Of a DNA stretch of 64,000 bases, positions 60,584 to 64,000 are shown in pieces. The DNA comes from G963668655 sp963668655. Lineage in GTDB: Bacteria > Myxococcota_A > SURF-8. Below the pieces are notes generated by a model. It saw nothing but the letters and a program-made list of their open reading frames with translations, did no database searches and was not told the DNA's origin. Positions within the stretch are counted from its first letter, which is position 1, and the number at the start of each line of letters is the position of its first letter. Made by a program: the position numbers and the translations under genes. The stretch covers positions 806,001 through 870,000 of the forward strand of contig CAXXPQ010000004.1 in NCBI GenBank assembly GCA_963668655.2, in the 5' to 3' direction.

Positions 60584-62734
60584 ATGAACGAGAACTACGG
60601 TCAATACCGGCTCATCGACCGGGTCGCCTCGGGGGGCATGGGAGAGATTTTCAAGGCCAAATTCCTCCGGGAAGCGGGCTTCGAGAAAATCGTGGCGGTG
60701 AAGCGTATTCTGCCGGGACTGGCCGAGCATCCGGGCTTCGAGGATCGTTTCTGCAACGAGGCCCGGCTGGCGGCGCGACTGAACCATGCGAATATCGTAC
60801 AGATTTACGATTTCGGAAAGCATTCCGGCTCGCTCTTTCTTTCCATGGAATTCGTGGACGGCGTGGACCTGGCCAACCTGCTCGACCGCCTGCGGGATCA
60901 TGGCGAGGCCCTTCCGCTGACTCTCTCGCTGCGCATCATCGCGGATGTCTGCAAGGGCCTGGACTACGCCCACCGACTGAAGGACGAATCGGGCCGGGAA
61001 CTGAAGGTCATCCATCGGGACATCAGCCCTTCCAATATCCTGATTTCCTTCGAGGGCGAGGTGAAACTGACCGATTTCGGTCTGGCCTGCGCCCGGGAAG
61101 AGGCCGGGCGTGACGTAGACAAACTGGCCGGGAAGATCTGCTATCTGCCGCCCGAGCAGGTGCGCGGCGATCCCAGCGACCGCCGCTCGGACATTTATTC
61201 CGTGGGCCTGGTGCTTTACGAAATGCTTTACGGCCGCCGGGCCTTCTCTCCCCATATCCCGGAAGAAGCCCTGCTGCGCGGCATCGCCGCCGGAGCCATG
61301 GATTTTCCGGAAAGCGACAACCTGCCGGAATCCGTCCGTAAAATTCTTGTCAAAGCCTGCTCCAACGAGAAGGCGGAACGCTACGACACCGCCCAGGCCA
61401 TGCTTCGCGAGGTGGAGGAGGAAATCGTCCGCCATCACGTCCCGGGGGGCGAGGAACTGCCGCGGCTGCTCGTTCGCCTGTTCCCCGATCGGGCACAACC
61501 CCGCGCCGCCGTCGCGGACCGGACCATCCTGTCCACCCGTCCCATCGGTACACCCCGCAAGGAGTTTCCGGAGAAGGCCGAAACTCCCGGCGCAGAATCC
61601 ACGGCAATTCCGGACAGTTCCCCACCGAAATCCAAAAAGGGACCGCTGCTGCTGGTCGTTCTGCTCCTGCTTCTGACGATGCCGGTCGGAGCATTCCTCT
61701 TCCGATCCGGCGGAGCGGTTCTGGAATTGAAGTCCACGCCGCCCGGCGCGCGCGTCCTGCTCGACGGCCTCGCCACGCGGCAGGTGACGCCCGCGCTCCT
61801 GAAAGGACTGGACCCCGATCGCTCCCATCGGATCCGTCTGGAACTGCGCGGGTACGACCCTTACGAGGAGACGGTATCCTTCGGTGACGAACGCAAAAAA
61901 ACCAGTGAAATCCGCATGGTTCCCGGCCTTCAGGAAACCCTCCTGGAAACCCGGCCGCCGGGAGCCCGCGCCTGGCTGAACGGCCGGGAACTGGAAGGCG
62001 TCACGCCCATGAAGATCGGCAAGCTGCCTTTGGGACGAAAACATCGTCTACGAATCGAGCGGGACGGGTACGTCCCTGTGCAGACGGAGTTCATCATCGA
62101 GGAAAAAAGCGAAGAACCGCATGTCCTCTCCCATCCCCTGGCCTCGCTTTACAAGGAACTGGAAATCCGAACGACCCCCGCCGGCGCTTCGCTGCTGCTG
62201 GACGGCCGACCGGTGAAGGGAAAGAGCCCGTTCCTCCTGGCGGATCTGATTCCCAACCGCCCCGTCACGCTCACGGCCAGTCTGGAAGGTTACAATACCG
62301 TGGAGAAATCCGTCGTTCCCGGAAAGGAGCCCGGGCCGATCCAACTGCAACTTTCCCCGTTCGAATGCACGCTCACGGTGGAAGCCTCCGGCGACGGGCG
62401 CATTCTTTCCGGCGGACGAAATCACGGGCACAAGATGCGGCTTCCCGAAGCCCAGAACCAGGTACGCCTGCTGTCCGTGCTTCCATCGGAAAACGCCACG
62501 GAACGCCTGCTGATCCGGGCCCGGATCTTTCAGGGAAAGGATTCCAGGGGCCGCTGCATCCCCATGGCCGAACTCAATTTCGACGCCAAACCCTGGGCCA
62601 CCATCCGCATCGACGGCGGCGCAGCCTTCACCACGCCCAGTTCGGGCAAGCGTCTGAGGGCCGGTCGCCACCGCTTGAGCTATGCCCTGGGAAAAAACAC
62701 CAAGGAATACGAGACGATCCTGCACATTTACTGA
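60584..62734 (+). CDS. Membrane Ser/Thr protein kinase with extracytoplasmic PEGA repeats
   Basis: A 716-aa kinase starting one base after the previous stop. The kinase domain (residues ~7-285) is complete: glycine loop VASGGMGEIF, K40 in VAVKRIL, catalytic loop VIHRDISPSNIL (D146), DFG D164 (LTDFGLA), and APE-like LPPEQ. HRDISPSN is common in myxobacterial-type kinases. A membrane helix (LLLVVLLLLLTMPVGAFLF, residues ~349-367) leads to three or four PEGA-type repeats (STPPGARVLLDGLATRQVTP, TRPPGARAWLNGRELEGVTP, TTPAGASLLLDGRPVKGKSP). It probably senses an envelope signal and phosphorylates cytoplasmic targets. Close coupling to the transglutaminase-like gene suggests a shared role. Confidence 0.93.
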   Translation: MNENYGQYRLIDRVASGGMGEIFKAKFLREAGFEKIVAVKRILPGLAEHPGFEDRFCNEARLAARLNHANIVQIYDFGKHSGSLFLSMEFVDGVDLANLLDRLRDHGEALPLTLSLRIIADVCKGLDYAHRLKDESGRELKVIHRDISPSNILISFEGEVKLTDFGLACAREEAGRDVDKLAGKICYLPPEQVRGDPSDRRSDIYSVGLVLYEMLYGRRAFSPHIPEEALLRGIAAGAMDFPESDNLPESVRKILVKACSNEKAERYDTAQAMLREVEEEIVRHHVPGGEELPRLLVRLFPDRAQPRAAVADRTILSTRPIGTPRKEFPEKAETPGAESTAIPDSSPPKSKKGPLLLVVLLLLLTMPVGAFLFRSGGAVLELKSTPPGARVLLDGLATRQVTPALLKGLDPDRSHRIRLELRGYDPYEETVSFGDERKKTSEIRMVPGLQETLLETRPPGARAWLNGRELEGVTPMKIGKLPLGRKHRLRIERDGYVPVQTEFIIEEKSEEPHVLSHPLASLYKELEIRTTPAGASLLLDGRPVKGKSPFLLADLIPNRPVTLTASLEGYNTVEKSVVPGKEPGPIQLQLSPFECTLTVEASGDGRILSGGRNHGHKMRLPEAQNQVRLLSVLPSENATERLLIRARIFQGKDSRGRCIPMAELNFDAKPWATIRIDGGAAFTTPSSGKRLRAGRHRLSYALGKNTKEYETILHIY

Positions 62735-62845
62735 AGGATCCATCTCCTTTTCCCAGCCCTCCTCCCTCCCCCGACGATGCTCCGAAAGCGGATTCTCTCC
62801 TAGGCCGAAGGGAAGAAAAGACATCGACTTGAGTGTTAAGATTTC

Positions 62846-62874
62846 TTGACACACAAATTTTTGATTGCTACCTT
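62846..62874 (+). promoter_or_regulatory. Promoter of the TPR/beta-barrel gene
   Basis: Perfect TTGACA (62846-62851), a 17-bp spacer and TACCTT (62869-62874). It ends ~54 bp before ATG 62928. The remaining 62735-62845 stretch shows nothing. Confidence 0.5.
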
Positions 62875-62927
62875 GATGCAGTGTTGGGAAACATCGATCC
62901 TCCATAGTGTAAAGAAGGCTTTACGAA

Positions 62928-63947
62928 ATGTGGCGTGGGCGGGCCCTGCTGTCTATCATTTTCAAGCGGTTCTTCGGACAGGTTCCGGTTCCGCTCGGAA
63001 TGGCGCTTGCCTTCTGGATTCTGATCCCGCCCGCACCGGCCTGGGGTCAATCCGCCGGTTCGGATGAACTCTTCCGCGAGGCCCTGATCTGTTACGGAGA
63101 GATCAACTTCGAATGCACATTGGAGAAATTGGAACGGGCCAGGGATCTGGAGCGAAGCGGCGCGAATGACGCCCGCCGCCTGACGGAGATCCACCGTTAC
63201 ATGGCCTTCGCCCTGGTGGCCCTGGGGCGGGAAACCGAGGCCCGGCAGACCTTTCGCGCCATTCTGGAAATCGATCCGGGATTCGAGCTGTCGGCAGACA
63301 AGGTCTCGCCGAAGATCCACGACCTTTACCTGAGCGTCAAACGGAGCCTGGAGGAACGTTCCGAACTCCGGAAAACGAAGCCGGAGCCCCAAACCGCTCC
63401 CCCGCCGGAAGTCAAACCGAAGCCCGTTGCAAAGGAAAAAGCGCCTGCGGCCGCGCCTCCCGTTTCCTCCAAAAACTCCCGCTTCGCCCGGCCGGACGGC
63501 CTGGCGGGGCTGACCTTCGGAGCGGCTTTCCTCAGCGGCAAAGACACGGATCACTACGGCGTGGGGTTCGCAACCGGAGGATTCGTGGAAACGCATCTGG
63601 CCAACGGCTTTTACATGGGTGGCGCGTTTCTTTTTCAGCGTAACGGCGGCAAGACCGGGGGGCCGAACCTGAACCTGATGGGCGTCACGGCCCGTCCGGC
63701 ATGGATCTATGCTTTCGAACGTTTCTTTTTTCACCTGCCCCTGGATGTCGGGTTCGTCACCTTCGGCCGCGGCGGTCTGACGGATGAACAGGGGCTGCTC
63801 TGGCGTCTGGAACCGGGCTTTTTCGTACGTTTCGAAAAGCACTTCGCCATCGGGGCGACCGTCGGCTCCGGAGGCGTGTTTCTGTTCGATCCCGAGGCGG
63901 CCAGCGTCTTTTTCAACGTCGGCATGGCTCTGATGGGAACCTGGTGA
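62928..63947 (+). CDS. Exported protein with TPR-like N-terminus and putative beta-barrel C-terminus
   Basis: A 339-aa protein with a signal peptide (hydrophobic core LGMALAFWILIPPAP, cleavage near AWG). Residues ~40-130 contain TPR-like helices (ALICYGEINFECTLEKLERA, YMAFALVALGRETEARQTFR). A Pro/Lys/Ala-rich linker covers ~140-190. The C-terminal ~150 residues alternate hydrophobic and polar positions with Gly-rich turns and end with an aromatic residue (VFFNVGMALMGTW). That is the usual C-terminal signature of outer-membrane beta-barrels. The function is unknown. It is transcribed from its own promoter. Confidence 0.7.
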   Translation: MWRGRALLSIIFKRFFGQVPVPLGMALAFWILIPPAPAWGQSAGSDELFREALICYGEINFECTLEKLERARDLERSGANDARRLTEIHRYMAFALVALGRETEARQTFRAILEIDPGFELSADKVSPKIHDLYLSVKRSLEERSELRKTKPEPQTAPPPEVKPKPVAKEKAPAAAPPVSSKNSRFARPDGLAGLTFGAAFLSGKDTDHYGVGFATGGFVETHLANGFYMGGAFLFQRNGGKTGGPNLNLMGVTARPAWIYAFERFFFHLPLDVGFVTFGRGGLTDEQGLLWRLEPGFFVRFEKHFAIGATVGSGGVFLFDPEAASVFFNVGMALMGTW

Positions 63948-63967
63948 GTTTTCCGAAAACGGGGAGA

Positions 63968-64000
63968 ATGCAAATCATGTGGCTGGTTGAACTGCATACC
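63968..64000 (+). CDS. Possible start of a gene cut by the window edge
   Basis: An open frame from ATG 63968 (or ATG 63977) runs to the right edge, with GGGGAGA just upstream. Only 11 codons are visible, so nothing can be said about the product. Confidence 0.35.
   Translation, partial: MQIMWLVELHT

Noticed and set aside
1..64000. tRNA, rRNA, insertion sequences or prophage genes
   Set aside because: I looked through the intergenic regions and saw no cloverleaf, rRNA motif, transposase or integrase.

Overview
The window is a 64 kb stretch of GC-rich, densely coded bacterial chromosome. Housekeeping genes (yraN, lgt, coaE, mutL, miaA, an AmiC-type amidase, nhaA) are interspersed with many long secreted proteins and lipoproteins. 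The style of the secretome points to a deltaproteobacterial or myxobacteria-like lineage: Asp-Gly-rich acidic stalks behind lipoprotein signals, slime-mould-type Cys repeats (CTDC), clostripain and trypsin heads on lipoproteins, a Cys plus membrane plus Arg C-terminal sorting tag, PEGA domains, and a Ser/Thr kinase with an HRDISPSN catalytic loop. The exact phylum cannot be read from the sequence. No tRNA, rRNA, insertion sequence, prophage or CRISPR array was seen.

Layout. 1-6060: end of a secreted protein, an acidic coiled-coil protein (minus), yraN (plus), and a large fusion of a nucleotide-translocase-like transporter with HEAT repeats and a cyclic-nucleotide sensor (minus). 6249-9091: a methyltransferase overlapping (ATGA) a lipoprotein that joins a LivJ-like receptor to a legumain-like (C13) cysteine protease. 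9092-16377: a 2323-aa lipoprotein with about 55 CTDC repeats, behind a promoter and a terminator-like leader hairpin. 16542-20457: minus operon of a degenerate CapA-fold protein, a secreted protein and a CPBP protease, divergent from a SpoIID-family protein. 22379-25279: nhaA and a two-component system with a PhoB-like box in its promoter region. 25425-27080: radical SAM protein. 27169-28338: a DUF1573 lipoprotein whose first motif Cys is replaced by an in-frame TGA followed by a hairpin, a probable selenoprotein. 28703-32737: repeat lipoprotein, coaE, an SDR enzyme and a stalked alpha/beta hydrolase. 32885-38153: lgt and a 1468-aa, compositionally distinct, Cys-rich surface protein. 38418-41828: three AIM24 paralogues followed by a radical SAM gene. 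42198-47046: mutL, miaA, a ferritin-like protein, a small beta protein and a lipoprotein. 47143-50495: amidase, degenerate kinase and stand-alone receiver. 50922-64000: TPR protein, then a one-strand island of clostripain lipoprotein, PEGA protein, trypsin lipoprotein, transglutaminase-like surface protein, PEGA Ser/Thr kinase and a TPR/beta-barrel protein.

The unifying theme is the cell envelope: lipoprotein maturation (Lgt), peptidoglycan remodelling (SpoIID, AmiC-type amidase) and a large set of exported hydrolases and Cys-rich proteins, some next to signalling proteins. The two observations that most deserve follow-up are the probable DUF1573 selenoprotein (27169-28338, TGA at 28063-28065) and the receptor-legumain fusion (6983-9091).
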